This document shows positions 9,815 to 19,601 of a stretch of 64,000 nucleotides of DNA, in pieces. The position numbers were made by a program, and so were the translations under genes. Source of the stretch: Pseudomonas fluorescens NCIMB 11764 (GTDB lineage Bacteria; Pseudomonadota; Gammaproteobacteria; Pseudomonadales; Pseudomonadaceae). Below the pieces are notes generated by a model. It did not search any database. It was not told the origin of the DNA and worked only from the letters and a program-made list of their open reading frames with translations. The stretch is from positions 2,252,001-2,316,000 of the forward strand of contig NZ_CP010945.1 of the NCBI RefSeq assembly GCF_000293885.2. Reading direction: 5' to 3'. Each line of letters opens with the position of its first letter. Position 1 is the first letter of the stretch.

Positions 9815-10594
9815 TTACTCGGGGGCGTGATCGCGAAGAAACACCAAGTTGTCCGGTTTGGATTGTTCGGCGCTGTATCGATAGCCCTGAATATCGAATT
9901 GCTTGAGGGCTGCCGGGTCGTTGATGCGTTCTTCGATGACAAAGCGGCTCATCATGCCCCGGGCTTTTTTCGCGTAGAAGCTGATGATTTTGTACTGGCC
10001 GTTTTTCAGGTCCTTGAACTCGGTATTGATGATGCGAGCCTTCAAGGCCGTGCGTTTGACCGCCGAGAAGTACTCGTTGGACGCCAGGTTCAGCAGTACG
10101 TCATCACCCTGGTCGGCCAGGGCTTCGTTCAACCATTCGCTGATGCGCGTGCCCCAGAAGGCATAGAGGTCCTTGCCGCGGGCGTTGGGCAATTTAGTGC
10201 CCATTTCCAGGCGATACGGCTGCATCAGGTCCAGTGGGCGCAACAGGCCATACAGGCCGGACAACATGCGCAGATGCTGTTGGGCATAATCGAAATCGGC
10301 TTCGCTGAAGGTTTGCGCGTTCAACCCGGTATAAACGTCACCCTTGAACGCCAGCAATGCCTGCTTGGCGTTTTCCGGTGTGAAGGCCGGGGTCCAGCTG
10401 CCGAAACGTGCGGCGTTAAGCCCACCGATCTTGTCGGAGACGTGCATCAGTTCACTGATCTGCGCTGGCGTCAGGTCGCGCAACTGCAGGATCAGCTCCT
10501 GGGAATGGTCGAGGTATTGCGGCTGGGTGAAGCGCTGGGTCGCCGGCGGTGTTTCGTAGTCGAGGGTCTTGGCGGGGGAAATCACCATCAGCAT
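9815..10594 (-). CDS. yaaA: Peroxide stress protein YaaA
   Basis: A 259-residue cytosolic protein of the YaaA (formerly DUF328/UPF0246) family, which limits free iron and DNA damage during peroxide stress in E. coli. The start [17 protein letters not shown] is the family signature; further conserved stretches are [27 protein letters not shown] and KARGMMSRF. Length is typical. It is a single gene, convergent with nothing and divergent from the deacetylase-like gene at 10757. No regulatory motif was recognised. Confidence 0.94.
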   Translation of the reverse strand: MLMVISPAKTLDYETPPATQRFTQPQYLDHSQELILQLRDLTPAQISELMHVSDKIGGLNAARFGSWTPAFTPENAKQALLAFKGDVYTGLNAQTFSEADFDYAQQHLRMLSGLYGLLRPLDLMQPYRLEMGTKLPNARGKDLYAFWGTRISEWLNEALADQGDDVLLNLASNEYFSAVKRTALKARIINTEFKDLKNGQYKIISFYAKKARGMMSRFVIEERINDPAALKQFDIQGYRYSAEQSKPDNLVFLRDHAPE

Positions 10595-10756
10595 GAAGTC
10601 GTCTCCTTTAATCGTGGGGGCGATTCTAGGGGGTTGTGCCTAATGACTCCAGCTATCAAGGCCATAGGTGATCGGCGGTGAGCCCGTTTTTCTTGGCCGG
10701 TGGGACGCACTGTATCGGCTATAGTGCCGCGCGGGTTTTGTTATGGAGACATCCCA

Positions 10757-11881
10757 TTGCGTATCGTTTTTCTTTTATCAGCCTGGCTGTTGAGTTTCGG
10801 TGCCGTTGCGGCGCCGGGCGATGTCGCGACGCTCGATCGCAGCACCTGGCCTGAACAGCTCAGCAATCCGACGCTGTTCGATGTCGCCTCGCGCGCAGAG
10901 ATTCTGATGTTCGCTCGCGTGCTGCTGGCCAGTGAATCGCTGGACGAGGCGAGTATGGCCCAGCGCCTGGGCCTGCGCACGATCAACCTGGATTCGGTCA
11001 ATAACCTGCGTCAGCGCCTGTGGCAACGCTTGCTGACCAACTACAACTTTGCCCAGCAAAGCTGCGATCAGGATGCTTCCTTCTGTTTTCTGGTCGAAGA
11101 CATGGCCACCTTGCGCGAGCAAGCCGCCAAGTTTCAGGTCAGCGAGGACAGCTACTACATAAAGTGGGCGGAACCGAGCCGGCTGTTCCATGCGCAGTAC
11201 CTCGACGAGCAGTTGCGCAAGGCTGCGCTGTTTCCGCAAACCAGTAGCGAAGTCGATCGTTTTGGCGACTACGAGCGCAACGGCGAACAGATGCATGACC
11301 GGCTGTTCCTGTTGACCTTCGACAGCGCCGCGAATGCCGCGCCGGACAACACGGAGTGGGTCACCGAGTACCTGCGCAAGGCGAAGATGACGGGTACGTT
11401 CTTCGTCCTCGGCAAGGATATTCAGGCGCGCTTGAGCGAGCGCTCAGTGGCGAGCCTGCAGGCCACTTATTCGACGCAGTGCATCGGCGTGCAAGGCTGG
11501 GAGTTTCGCTCCCACAGCCACTGGCAGGACTGGCAGGACTCGGTGCGGCGCAGTGCCGAACTGGTCAAAAGCAAATTGCCGGAGAACTATGTACCGCTGT
11601 TCCGTCCGCCCGATGGCCAGCGCCGTTCTGACGCGGAAGGCTTCTTCCGGTCCCAGGGCTTGCAGGTGGCGCTATGGGACATCGATGCCCAGGACGGCGC
11701 CGGCAAGCTCAAGGCCAACCAGAGCGCCCAGCGTGTGTTGACCCTGATGCTGTTGTGGCGGCACGGGGTGATCAACTTCAACATTAAGCAGGACGGGGTG
11801 AAAACGGCGATGCCCTGGCTCATTACGCAAACGGCGCCAAGCGGGATCGGTTGGGAAGACTGTCAGGACGCGTTTCGCTGA
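10757..11881 (+). CDS. Exported polysaccharide deacetylase-like (NodB homology) protein
   Basis: Secreted or periplasmic carbohydrate esterase family 4-like protein of 374 residues. A TTG start at 10757 is chosen because GGAG at 10745-10748 lies eight bases upstream and it begins a clean signal peptide, LRIVFLLSAWLLSFGAVAAP. The NodB domain is in the C-terminal half: LLTFDSA carries the first Asp, FRSHSHWQDW sits at the metal-His motif (not the usual HTxxH spacing) and FRPPDG is motif 3. The roughly 170 N-terminal residues have no recognised domain. Activity is uncertain because the metal motif is atypical. Confidence 0.8.
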   Translation: MRIVFLLSAWLLSFGAVAAPGDVATLDRSTWPEQLSNPTLFDVASRAEILMFARVLLASESLDEASMAQRLGLRTINLDSVNNLRQRLWQRLLTNYNFAQQSCDQDASFCFLVEDMATLREQAAKFQVSEDSYYIKWAEPSRLFHAQYLDEQLRKAALFPQTSSEVDRFGDYERNGEQMHDRLFLLTFDSAANAAPDNTEWVTEYLRKAKMTGTFFVLGKDIQARLSERSVASLQATYSTQCIGVQGWEFRSHSHWQDWQDSVRRSAELVKSKLPENYVPLFRPPDGQRRSDAEGFFRSQGLQVALWDIDAQDGAGKLKANQSAQRVLTLMLLWRHGVINFNIKQDGVKTAMPWLITQTAPSGIGWEDCQDAFR

Positions 11882-12217
11882 AACGGGAAAAGCCCGTAAA
11901 CATTGGGCGAGGGGTGATTTCAGGCAAGAATTCGGTGCAGGCGGACTTCCGACTTTAACGGCACATTGCCTTCACGCCAAGGGCTATTCGTCACTCTGAA
12001 AAATAAACTTCAAAAAAGCGTCAAAGTGCTTTTTTCTGTCACAGGTTTTGGAGTATTACGAAGACAGACCGCCGAAACCTGCAACACAGGTGGCGTCTCC
12101 CAAGACCCCAGTTTGTGTGCAGTTCACTTGAATCATCACAGGTGGATTCGGCAGTCACTTCGAGGCGCAGCACCGCCAAGGTATTGCGTCGAATGGCTCC
12201 CACAAAGGTGACCGAGT
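11882..12217. other. Intergenic region upstream of phoH
   Basis: 336 bp without a convincing gene. A short CGGG/CCCG stem follows the deacetylase stop (about 11884-11897). Near 12190 a GGCTCCCACA fragment may be a REP remnant. No clear sigma-70 promoter was picked out. Confidence 0.4.
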
Positions 12218-13612
12218 ATGGATGATCACGGACGTAGTTCTTCCTCCAACCAGCCAATCCTTTATGTACTCGATACCAACGTATTGATTCACGATCCAAA
12301 CGCCCTGCTTAACTTCGAAGAACACCACGTCGCGATCCCGATGACCGTGCTTGAAGAGCTGGACAAGCTCAAGAGCGGGCATCACAGCGTGGCTGCGGAA
12401 TGCCGCCAGGCGATTCGCCTGATCGACAAGACCCTGGGCGATGCCAGCCCTGAAGACGTTGAACTGGGCGTACCGATCCAGCGTGGCAAAAGTGGGCCGA
12501 AGGGTTTGCTGTCAATTCTGATGAGCAAACGTACTGAACCGAACATCATTCTTCCCGAGCACCTGAACGACAACATCATCATCAACCAGTTGATCGACCT
12601 GCACGCGCGCGAACCCAAGTTGCCCGTGGTGCTGGTCACCAAAGACATCAACATGCGCCTCAAGGCCCGTGCCTGCGGGATCGCGGCCGAGGACTACAGC
12701 ACCGACCAACTGGTTGACGACGTATCGCTGCTGCCCAACGGCTATCACAACATGGTCGGGTCTTTCTGGGACCTCGTAAGGAATGTCGAAACCCGTCAGG
12801 ATCACGGCCGCACCTGGCACCAGGTGAAGATGATCGACAATCTGCCGGCAGTGCATATCAACGAGTTCATCATTGACGAACAGGGTTTTGTCGGCTGGAT
12901 CAAGGAGATCGACGAAGACAAACTGCTGATTCTCGACCTGCATCAGGAACCCCTGTTGCACCAGGAAGCCTGGGGCCTGAAACCGCGTGACATCTATCAG
13001 AGCCTGGCGCTGTACGCCTTGCTCGATCCGGATATCCACCTGGTCAACCTGTCGGGTGCGGCCGGTTCCGGTAAAACCATCCTGGCATTGGCGGCGGCCA
13101 TCGAGCAGACCATGGTCAGCAAACGCTATCGCCGGATCATCGCGACGCGCAGCGTGCAGGGCCTGGACCAGGAGATCGGCTTCCTGCCCGGCACCGAAGC
13201 GGAAAAAATGGAGCCTTGGCTGGGCGCCATCACCGACAACCTTGAAGCCTTGCACATGGATGACGAAAACACCCATGGCAGCGTCGACTACATCCTCAGC
13301 AAAGTGCCGTTGCAGTTCAAATCCCTCAACTACATCCGGGGTCGCAGCTTCCAGCAGAGCCTGATCCTGATCGATGAATGCCAGAACCTCACGCCGCACC
13401 AGATGAAAACCATCATCACCCGCGCCGGCGCCGGTTCCAAAGTGGTGTGCCTGGGCAACCTGGCGCAGATCGACACCCCTTACCTGTCCGCGACCAGCTC
13501 CGGGCTGACGTACCTGACTGAACGCTTCAAGGACTTCCCGAACGGCGTTCACATCACCCTGCAAGGGGTGCCACGTTCGATTCTGGCCGAATACGCCGAA
13601 TCGCATTTGTAA
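12218..13612 (+). CDS. phoH: PhoH family PIN-ATPase
   Basis: Encodes 464 residues with an N-terminal PIN ribonuclease-like domain (LYVLDTNVLIHDPNAL with the first acidic residues; EELDKLK) and a C-terminal PhoH ATPase. The Walker A is GAAGSGKT and the Walker B region is LILIDECQNL. PIN-PhoH proteins are thought to be RNA helicase/nucleases. In other Pseudomonas a phoH gene lies directly before moaC. Here an AT-rich island separates them, and the last 249 bp of this gene recur at 20016-20264. The reading frame is intact. Confidence 0.93.
   Translation: MDDHGRSSSSNQPILYVLDTNVLIHDPNALLNFEEHHVAIPMTVLEELDKLKSGHHSVAAECRQAIRLIDKTLGDASPEDVELGVPIQRGKSGPKGLLSILMSKRTEPNIILPEHLNDNIIINQLIDLHAREPKLPVVLVTKDINMRLKARACGIAAEDYSTDQLVDDVSLLPNGYHNMVGSFWDLVRNVETRQDHGRTWHQVKMIDNLPAVHINEFIIDEQGFVGWIKEIDEDKLLILDLHQEPLLHQEAWGLKPRDIYQSLALYALLDPDIHLVNLSGAAGSGKTILALAAAIEQTMVSKRYRRIIATRSVQGLDQEIGFLPGTEAEKMEPWLGAITDNLEALHMDDENTHGSVDYILSKVPLQFKSLNYIRGRSFQQSLILIDECQNLTPHQMKTIITRAGAGSKVVCLGNLAQIDTPYLSATSSGLTYLTERFKDFPNGVHITLQGVPRSILAEYAESHL
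13364..13612 (+). repeat. phoH 3' end, left copy of a 249 bp direct repeat
   Basis: The last 249 bp of phoH are repeated in the same orientation at 20016-20264. By eye there are four differences, all silent in the phoH frame: two in the ATCGATGAA/ATTGACGAA stretch, CGC/CGT and TTG/CTG before the stop. The two copies bracket the AT-rich island. Their terminators are similar but not identical. Confidence 0.95.
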
Positions 13613-13623
13613 CCCTTTACCCA

Positions 13624-13655
13624 AACCGGGCGGCCCTCGTGGGTCGCCCGGTTTT
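13624..13655 (+). terminator. Terminator of phoH
   Basis: The GC-rich hairpin AACCGGGCG...CGCCCGGTT is followed by TTTAT, directly after the phoH stop. It marks the left edge of the AT-rich island. Confidence 0.8.
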
Positions 13656-13791
13656 ATCTATCGCATTTATCCATGCGCTGAACGTCCTTCAGGCATTCCT
13701 TGTCTATATTTTTTCGAGATGAAAAATACACATCTCCATATTTCCTAAATCAAGACAGTAGAGTTTAGAGCGAATTATTTTGGGAGCTATT

Positions 13792-15014
13792 TTATTCGTT
13801 GGAGATGCGAATTGACTCTGAAGAAAAAACATCGCGGTACTTTATATGTAATAGCGTACCGAAAAATACTGCGCTAGCCCCAGAGACAACAAGTACGCCT
13901 CCGATTGAAACGAATGTTGATAGCCATGCTCCAAAAATTGGCCCGCTAATCATAAATATCAACATTAAACTGCGGGTGGTTGCTGATACTGTTCCTAAAT
14001 TAGATACAGGGCAGTATTTCTGAAGGGTTATGCCAAATCCTAGAGATGTCAGACATATGCGTAACCTGCAATGGAAAACAGTAGTATGAGTATTGCTAAT
14101 GTTGTCAGATTACCTGGTTCAGTTAATAATCCTGCCGTTGCTACCATTATGCCAAATACAAGTAGGGAGAGCGTCGAACAGAAGAAGATTCTTTGGGGGT
14201 AAACCAATTTGAAGCTCAGGCCCGCAATAATTCCACCTAGTGCGGTAGAGCTAACGATGACTCCAAATGCGTATGCATCAAGCCCTATGTTTTTTATATG
14301 TAGACTGAGTAGCGAATCATAGCATCCCAGTACGGCAGTTTGGGTCAACGCACAGATAAAAAATAGTTGTGTGGATGGGCCGGTACTTAATAATATTTTT
14401 AGGGCTTTTAAACTCCCAAAGGACCGTATCTCAGATTCGTGTATCTTCTTTTGCCGGTTACTCATAGAAAGCAAAATCACACAGAATATCCCTAACAGTG
14501 AAAAAATCGCAGAAATCAAAAAGCCGTACGCCTTGTCTGACATGCTTGCAATAACACCCGCTGTTAAAGGTGAGCAGACCTTGATGAACTGATCCATTAC
14601 CGTGATCAGTGAAATATTACTGACCAAGTCTTTATTTGTAAGCAGCTTTCTCGTCAAGATTGTTTCTGCCGCACTAGAGCCAAGGTTCGACATTCCCTTG
14701 AGGCAGACTAATGTTAAAAAAATAGACTCAGAGTTTGCTCCAAATAAAAGGCAGGCAATGATAAGTCTAAAGGTGAAACTTATTAATAAAAATTTTACTG
14801 GGCTAGTATGGTCTGCTAAAACACCGATTAATGGTCCCAAGAAAAGTGTTGGTAATCCATACAGTGCTGCTGCATATCCCAAAGTTTTTGGCGAAGCGTC
14901 ATATGCAAATGTAAGTACAGTGAAGATTAAAATGAAGTCTACCCAAAGTGTTACAGAGCTACTAAGTCGTACTCCACATAAATAGCCGTACCCGTTCACC
15001 TTGGGGAAACTCAC
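13792..15014 (-). pseudogene. MFS exporter of the peptide island, frameshifted
   Basis: Start is GTG at 15014, overlapping the carbamoyltransferase stop (GTGA) with AGGAGAG in front. The first reading frame (to 14049, 321 codons) has about ten membrane segments and ends abruptly at IAGYAYV. Directly after it, in another frame from 14048 to a TAA at 13792-13794, reads LTSLGFGITLQKYCPVSNLG and two further hydrophobic segments (LMLIFMISGPIFGAW; GGVLVVSGASAVFFGTLL), the natural end of a 12-helix MFS protein of about 407 residues. A one-base loss near 14050, or a sequencing error, explains this. Likely role: export of the island's product. Confidence 0.82.
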
Positions 15015-16573
15015 TGCTCTCTCCTCTTGGTGTGATACATCATGTTATCTACAACAAACGTGGATATATTATTGGTTGAGCAAAATAACTCAAGATCTGA
15101 AAATGTGTTTATAAACCCTTTGCCCTTGAAATTTAACGAGGTGTTACAAAGAACGCTGACCCCTGACTGCTTTTTGAACTCCAGTAATAGCTCATACATT
15201 TTAATATTGTCTTGAAGGCTGACAGTTTGAACTCTTGCTGTGCCATCAATGTGGGTAATTGCTTTGAGTCGTTTGTCAATTACATGATGAAACGACAGCA
15301 TGAATTTACTTTGAATACAGTTCTCAAAGTAAAGCTTAGCATCCTCCTCTATGCAAATAGGAGCTACTGGACGATAGTGCTCTCTTTTTTTTATGGAGTT
15401 TAGTTTTTCAGTGGTGTTCACAGAAAATGGTGCCGCTATTATTGATCGATTACCCAGGGCCCTAGGTCCTATTTCACAATTTCCCTGAACCCAACAAATA
15501 ATCTCTCCAGCAAGAAGCGCTTTGCACACGCGTTCAAGCACCAATGGACTTGACGAAAATGAGGACTTCTTTGCGTGGTTGAAAATAAAAGATTGTCCTG
15601 AATAAACGGACCATTCAAGTTTTGATTTGCCAGTTAATAAATGTTGCGCAATGGCAGACGCCCCGATACCGACACCGGTATCATTTGTGCAGGGTGGAAC
15701 AAAAACTCCTTCGAACAATTCAGAGGTTTCCCATTTCTTGTTCCATTCACAGTTCAAGCCACAACCGCCAGCTACTAAGAGTGGAAGCTTTTCGGTAATG
15801 TTTGCACTGATGAAGTCATAGAACTCGTTAAAGAGTTTATCTGATAGCTTTCTAGCTAAATTACAGAATTTCGTTGTGTTTACACCTATGTTGTAATAGC
15901 CGCTATCCTTTAGGTCGAGTTTGTTGAGTGTGTCGATTGCTGAGTTGCAGTTTGTTATGTAGTCAATAACTTTTGACTCGAATGCGTCTGGCTCACCGTT
16001 TTTTCCAAATGCAGCCAGCGCCATCATTTTACCCGCGTCACCAAGCCTGCAATAACCTTTTTTTAGATTGAACGTTGGATCTGCCAAACCATAGGCAAAT
16101 GCATAGCGAAGACCTGGTCCTTGCATAATATTGCCTATAGTTTGTATCGTCATGTCTGGGTTGATTTTATAAAAGTTGCCTATAAAACCTTCCCAAAGTA
16201 ATACATAACAAGATGTTGTGTCTGCATAGGGAGACAGCGCGTAAGAGGCGAGTATGTGGGATATTTCATGGCTACAGTTAATCCACGCTATATTTTTCGC
16301 CCCAAAATTGCAGGTGGTTTGTTCGATATTAAGGCCAAGATAACCGCCTTCAGTTGGATGATTTCTGGGGTCTATTCCTTCAGCCCATCCGCTTACAGCG
16401 ATTGCGTCCAGATCTTCTATGTTTTGAACGGCGTGAATTATTGCTGAGCTCAGGGAGAGAGGGGCGTATCTATTGCCGCCATTCTTTTCCGATTCATAAC
16501 TGAAAACTAATTTTCCATTTTCAATTAGACATACGTGGCCGTCATGACCAGTATTTATGCCTAGTATTTTCAT
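15011..16573 (-). CDS. Carbamoyltransferase, NodU/TobZ/CmcH family
   Basis: About 520 residues. Carbamoyltransferases of this family make carbamoyl-AMP from carbamoyl phosphate in a YrdC/Kae1-like part and pass the carbamoyl group to a hydroxyl of a natural product. Visible motifs are MKILGINTGHDGHVCLIENG at the start, HEISHILASY, AGGCGLNCEWNKKW, GPRALGNRSIIA, HYRPVAPICIEE and a C-terminal LCNTSLNFKGKGF. An ATG at 16573 after AAGGAAAT is the start; it lies two bases after the methyltransferase stop, so the genes are coupled. AT-rich codon use differs from the flanking core genes. The acceptor is unknown. Confidence 0.9.
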   Translation of the reverse strand: MKILGINTGHDGHVCLIENGKLVFSYESEKNGGNRYAPLSLSSAIIHAVQNIEDLDAIAVSGWAEGIDPRNHPTEGGYLGLNIEQTTCNFGAKNIAWINCSHEISHILASYALSPYADTTSCYVLLWEGFIGNFYKINPDMTIQTIGNIMQGPGLRYAFAYGLADPTFNLKKGYCRLGDAGKMMALAAFGKNGEPDAFESKVIDYITNCNSAIDTLNKLDLKDSGYYNIGVNTTKFCNLARKLSDKLFNEFYDFISANITEKLPLLVAGGCGLNCEWNKKWETSELFEGVFVPPCTNDTGVGIGASAIAQHLLTGKSKLEWSVYSGQSFIFNHAKKSSFSSSPLVLERVCKALLAGEIICWVQGNCEIGPRALGNRSIIAAPFSVNTTEKLNSIKKREHYRPVAPICIEEDAKLYFENCIQSKFMLSFHHVIDKRLKAITHIDGTARVQTVSLQDNIKMYELLLEFKKQSGVSVLCNTSLNFKGKGFINTFSDLELFCSTNNISTFVVDNMMYHTKRREQ

Positions 16574-16575
16574 CG

Positions 16576-18402
16576 CTATTTCCTTATGGGTTTTAACCAA
16601 AATAGGTACATTTCGCTGAAAAAATTTGGATTGAGGTTTTCGAATAACTCCCAAGTGTAAAAAAGAGAATCCATATTCGAAGTATCATTGAACTTTCTAA
16701 GCTCGGGAGATTTTCTTTGTCCTCCATTTTCAAAACCTGCGAACTCACAATTTAGAGTTCTTGCAAGTGAGTGGATCTCTCGGGTTGTGAACGATTTTTC
16801 TAGTGGGTTGAAAAGTAAATCCATACACCCACTTCTACTGAAGAAGTCTTGTGAGTTAACTATTTCATTTATTCTTTTATAATTGTAGTTTTGAACTGCC
16901 AGGTTTCGTATTCTTTCTAAATTGCATGGCGTATAGGGGATTTCGTTTTCAGACGCAAGGTTAGCCAAGTCTGCTATAGGGGTTCGAGCGTATGCGCTAT
17001 ATAGTCCTATTTTTGCAATGCCACCATCTTCTAGGGCGGAAAGAATCGCTTGGCATCCTTTCAAAGGATCTTGTAAGTGATGCAAAACTCCAATGCACTC
17101 AATAAGGCTAAACCCTATATTTAAAGATAGAATGCTGTTTAGGTCGCCGCGGATGAATTCTAGATTTCGAATTTTGTATTCGTTTCTCTTGTTTGTAGCA
17201 TATTGCAAGCTTGACTGGCTAACATCCAGTCCTATGATTTTTGCGTGTGGATAAGTTAAGGCAAGTTGAATGGCGTGTCGTCCTGTTCCGCATCCTGCAA
17301 CTAATATGTTGTTGTTTGGAGGTGCTTGCTTTGAGTTTAGCGTCCTGAAAAGTTGATCAAGTGTCGTTTTGGAATGTTTTGGTTTGGATGTCCATGTTGG
17401 GTACGGGTTTGCTTCATAAAAATCCTGGATAAGCGTTTTGCTTTTCAAGAGGGTGGGCGGTGTGATTTCTTTTTTTTGTTTCGTGGGAATCTGGCTGTCT
17501 AATTGGTATGGGCTTTTTAATGAGTTTATGATTGCCCCTTCTGAGTAAGACTCCAATATTAATCGAGCGTCAGTTTTTATTGTTGACGACTCTTTTAGGT
17601 TTTTTGATTTTAGTTTTTCAATGTTCGACAGTTCTTTTTTATCAGCAAAGTAAATGAAGTCATTTAACTTGCATTGCTTTTTTAATGCGGCAAGGAACGC
17701 TTGGTGTGTTTGGTTGTAGTTGTTGCTGAGTATGGATGCTATAAGTGTCTGTCTTATTGTTATAAGGGCACCCTCTATGATGTGGTTGGAAATTAGGCTG
17801 TTGCTCAGGAGGCTTAGTGCAATCTGATCTGATTCGATAATGTCCAGCAAAAGTGCGGGGTAGTTATCCGGTGTATGTGTAGTCTTTGCAGGTTTTAGTG
17901 CTAGCTGCGAAAAATACACTCTGGCTAGTGCATCTTTATCTATTCCTTCGGTATTAAAAAGTACCGCTAGGCTGGCGAATGTTGCAGCATCAAATGAGGT
18001 GAGATGGATCGACTGAAGTAGGTCAAGATAGTTGTACGCAATGGTGTTTTTTGTGAAGCCTTCTATTTTTGTTGCTGATTGGTATGTCCAGATTGCTGCA
18101 TTGATTTTTCCATTTTTTTCCTGAACTGATGCCAGGTTTTGATGGAATTTAAGTTTGTCCGTTGCTGATGGTTCCGGTAGGTCGCAAGCCAGCTTGTAAA
18201 GGTACTCTGCTTTCTTCTTGTCGCCCAGTTTCTCGCATAAAGCCGCCAAATTATTCAGTGCTTTTACGTTGTTTGAATTGTTTTTTATACTTAGTTCGTA
18301 TAGCCGTGCCGCTTCTTGAAGGTCGTTGTTCTTGAAACTGGAATCCGCCATTATTCTGGTTTGTTCGGAGTATTCTTCTTTTTTTAATGTGTCATCGTGC
18401 AT
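16576..18402 (-). CDS. TPR-repeat SAM-dependent methyltransferase
   Basis: 608 residues. Residues 15-120 form TPR-like helix pairs (AARLYELSIKNNSNNVKALNN; AEYLYKLACD). The C-terminal half is a class I methyltransferase: FYEANPYPTW at about 328-337, SAM motif I NILVAGCGTGRHAIQL at 365-380, then GLDVSQSSL, RGDL and IECIGVLHHLQDP. A likely job is O- or N-methylation of the island's peptide product, with the TPR part holding the substrate; this is inference. The ATG follows AGGTG, 29 bp after the oxidoreductase stop. The gene is AT-rich. Confidence 0.88.
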   Translation of the reverse strand: MHDDTLKKEEYSEQTRIMADSSFKNNDLQEAARLYELSIKNNSNNVKALNNLAALCEKLGDKKKAEYLYKLACDLPEPSATDKLKFHQNLASVQEKNGKINAAIWTYQSATKIEGFTKNTIAYNYLDLLQSIHLTSFDAATFASLAVLFNTEGIDKDALARVYFSQLALKPAKTTHTPDNYPALLLDIIESDQIALSLLSNSLISNHIIEGALITIRQTLIASILSNNYNQTHQAFLAALKKQCKLNDFIYFADKKELSNIEKLKSKNLKESSTIKTDARLILESYSEGAIINSLKSPYQLDSQIPTKQKKEITPPTLLKSKTLIQDFYEANPYPTWTSKPKHSKTTLDQLFRTLNSKQAPPNNNILVAGCGTGRHAIQLALTYPHAKIIGLDVSQSSLQYATNKRNEYKIRNLEFIRGDLNSILSLNIGFSLIECIGVLHHLQDPLKGCQAILSALEDGGIAKIGLYSAYARTPIADLANLASENEIPYTPCNLERIRNLAVQNYNYKRINEIVNSQDFFSRSGCMDLLFNPLEKSFTTREIHSLARTLNCEFAGFENGGQRKSPELRKFNDTSNMDSLFYTWELFENLNPNFFSEMYLFWLKPIRK

Positions 18403-18431
18403 GTGAGCACCTAATGATGATTTTGTTTATG

Positions 18432-19538
18432 TTATTGCTTCAACAGCTTTACAACTCCAGGGCTAAGAGGGTCTTGCAAGCCATGTCCTCCTGCTAGAAC
18501 AAACAATGAGTGCTCTTTGAATCCATCGATTTTTATAAGTTTATTCAGTAAGTCATCTATAAAGTATCCGGTTAACCAAGTGTTAAGATTATGAGCGGTG
18601 GCTACGAGGTTGAATGTCTGAGATAAATGTCCAACATCCATTAAGGCCGATCGGTAGGCGCGCGAGTGCGGGTATTTCCACCAAAGCTTATCAAAGCGCG
18701 AACTCATTACTATCAGGAAACTTGCATCCACTGCGAAACTTTGATGGCATAAAATTTGTGATAGATCGGCGTTTATTTCACTATCCAATTTTGTTAGCAC
18801 ATGTTGGTGGGACCTATAGTGATAGATGCCGCGCTCTAGGTTACTAACATTTAAAGCGATCAAGTATGCCTCGGTTGCTTGTAAACACCCTGCACTTGGT
18901 GAAGATCTACGATAACCAACGGTTAAAACGCCGCGTTCTGCGAGATTTTTTTTATGCGAGTCACCGTGGATTTTTCCGAATGTACTGAAAAGTATGTTAG
19001 ATACAATTTCCAGTGGAACAGGCTCGCCATTGAAATTTCGACTTGTAATTCTCTCCCATAAGGCTTTTTTCAAGCTATAAGAATCGATTGCGTTGCTGTC
19101 CCAACGGGGGAGTTCTACTAATTCGCCTTCTCGCTCAATATCAAGATTTGGGGCGCTTTCGGCGATGCTTTCGCAAAAGCTTACATAGCCTGTTTCTTTA
19201 TTTTCTTCTGTGATTGCTAAGTCATTCGGAAAATTATGCTTGCTTCCAAGATGAAATATTTTTGAAACAAGGTCCCAGCCCCAAGGACCATTTAAATTTT
19301 GTATTTTTTGATGCTGCTCAGCCTTTTTGCCAATTAGTAATATTCCTGCTTCAATCAGTATTTCATCCTCGGGTTTTGATGTGTACGGCATACCAATTGA
19401 TTCGTTTAGCTCGAAAATTCTGTCAAGATAACTTCGATCGAATATTTCATACTGTTCACCTGTTTCCAGGTTCCATAATCCGAAGATTCCTTCGTTTAAG
19501 GTGATTATTAGGTTCTCATTGACTTTAAACTCGCTCAT
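18432..19538 (-). CDS. SagB-type FMN-dependent oxidoreductase (RiPP maturation)
   Basis: 368 residues with a C-terminal nitroreductase-like SagB/ThcOx domain: SLKKALWERITSRNFNGEPVP, RRSSPSAGCLQATEAYL, RGIYHYRSHQHVL, WWKYPHSRAYRSALMDVGHL and FVLAGGHG. SagB proteins oxidise azolines to azoles in peptide toxins or act as related peptide dehydrogenases, and usually partner a YcaO cyclodehydratase. None is present here. The first about 70 residues (GIFGLWNLETGEQYEIFDRS, then EDEILIEAGILL) look like a PqqD-type recognition element that could bind the precursor leader; that is inference. The ATG at 19538 has GGAG nine bases upstream. It lies 63 bp after the peptide gene. Confidence 0.85.
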   Translation of the reverse strand: MSEFKVNENLIITLNEGIFGLWNLETGEQYEIFDRSYLDRIFELNESIGMPYTSKPEDEILIEAGILLIGKKAEQHQKIQNLNGPWGWDLVSKIFHLGSKHNFPNDLAITEENKETGYVSFCESIAESAPNLDIEREGELVELPRWDSNAIDSYSLKKALWERITSRNFNGEPVPLEIVSNILFSTFGKIHGDSHKKNLAERGVLTVGYRRSSPSAGCLQATEAYLIALNVSNLERGIYHYRSHQHVLTKLDSEINADLSQILCHQSFAVDASFLIVMSSRFDKLWWKYPHSRAYRSALMDVGHLSQTFNLVATAHNLNTWLTGYFIDDLLNKLIKIDGFKEHSLFVLAGGHGLQDPLSPGVVKLLKQ

Positions 19539-19601
19539 CTTCACTTTCTCCACGAAAATTGTGCCGAGAGAGTGTGGTGGCTCCCTCGGCATTGGCCGAA
19601 A

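Noticed and set aside
13799..14023. 74-codon plus-strand open frame
   Set aside because: Lies opposite the frameshifted 3' end of the MFS gene, whose helices explain the sequence better.
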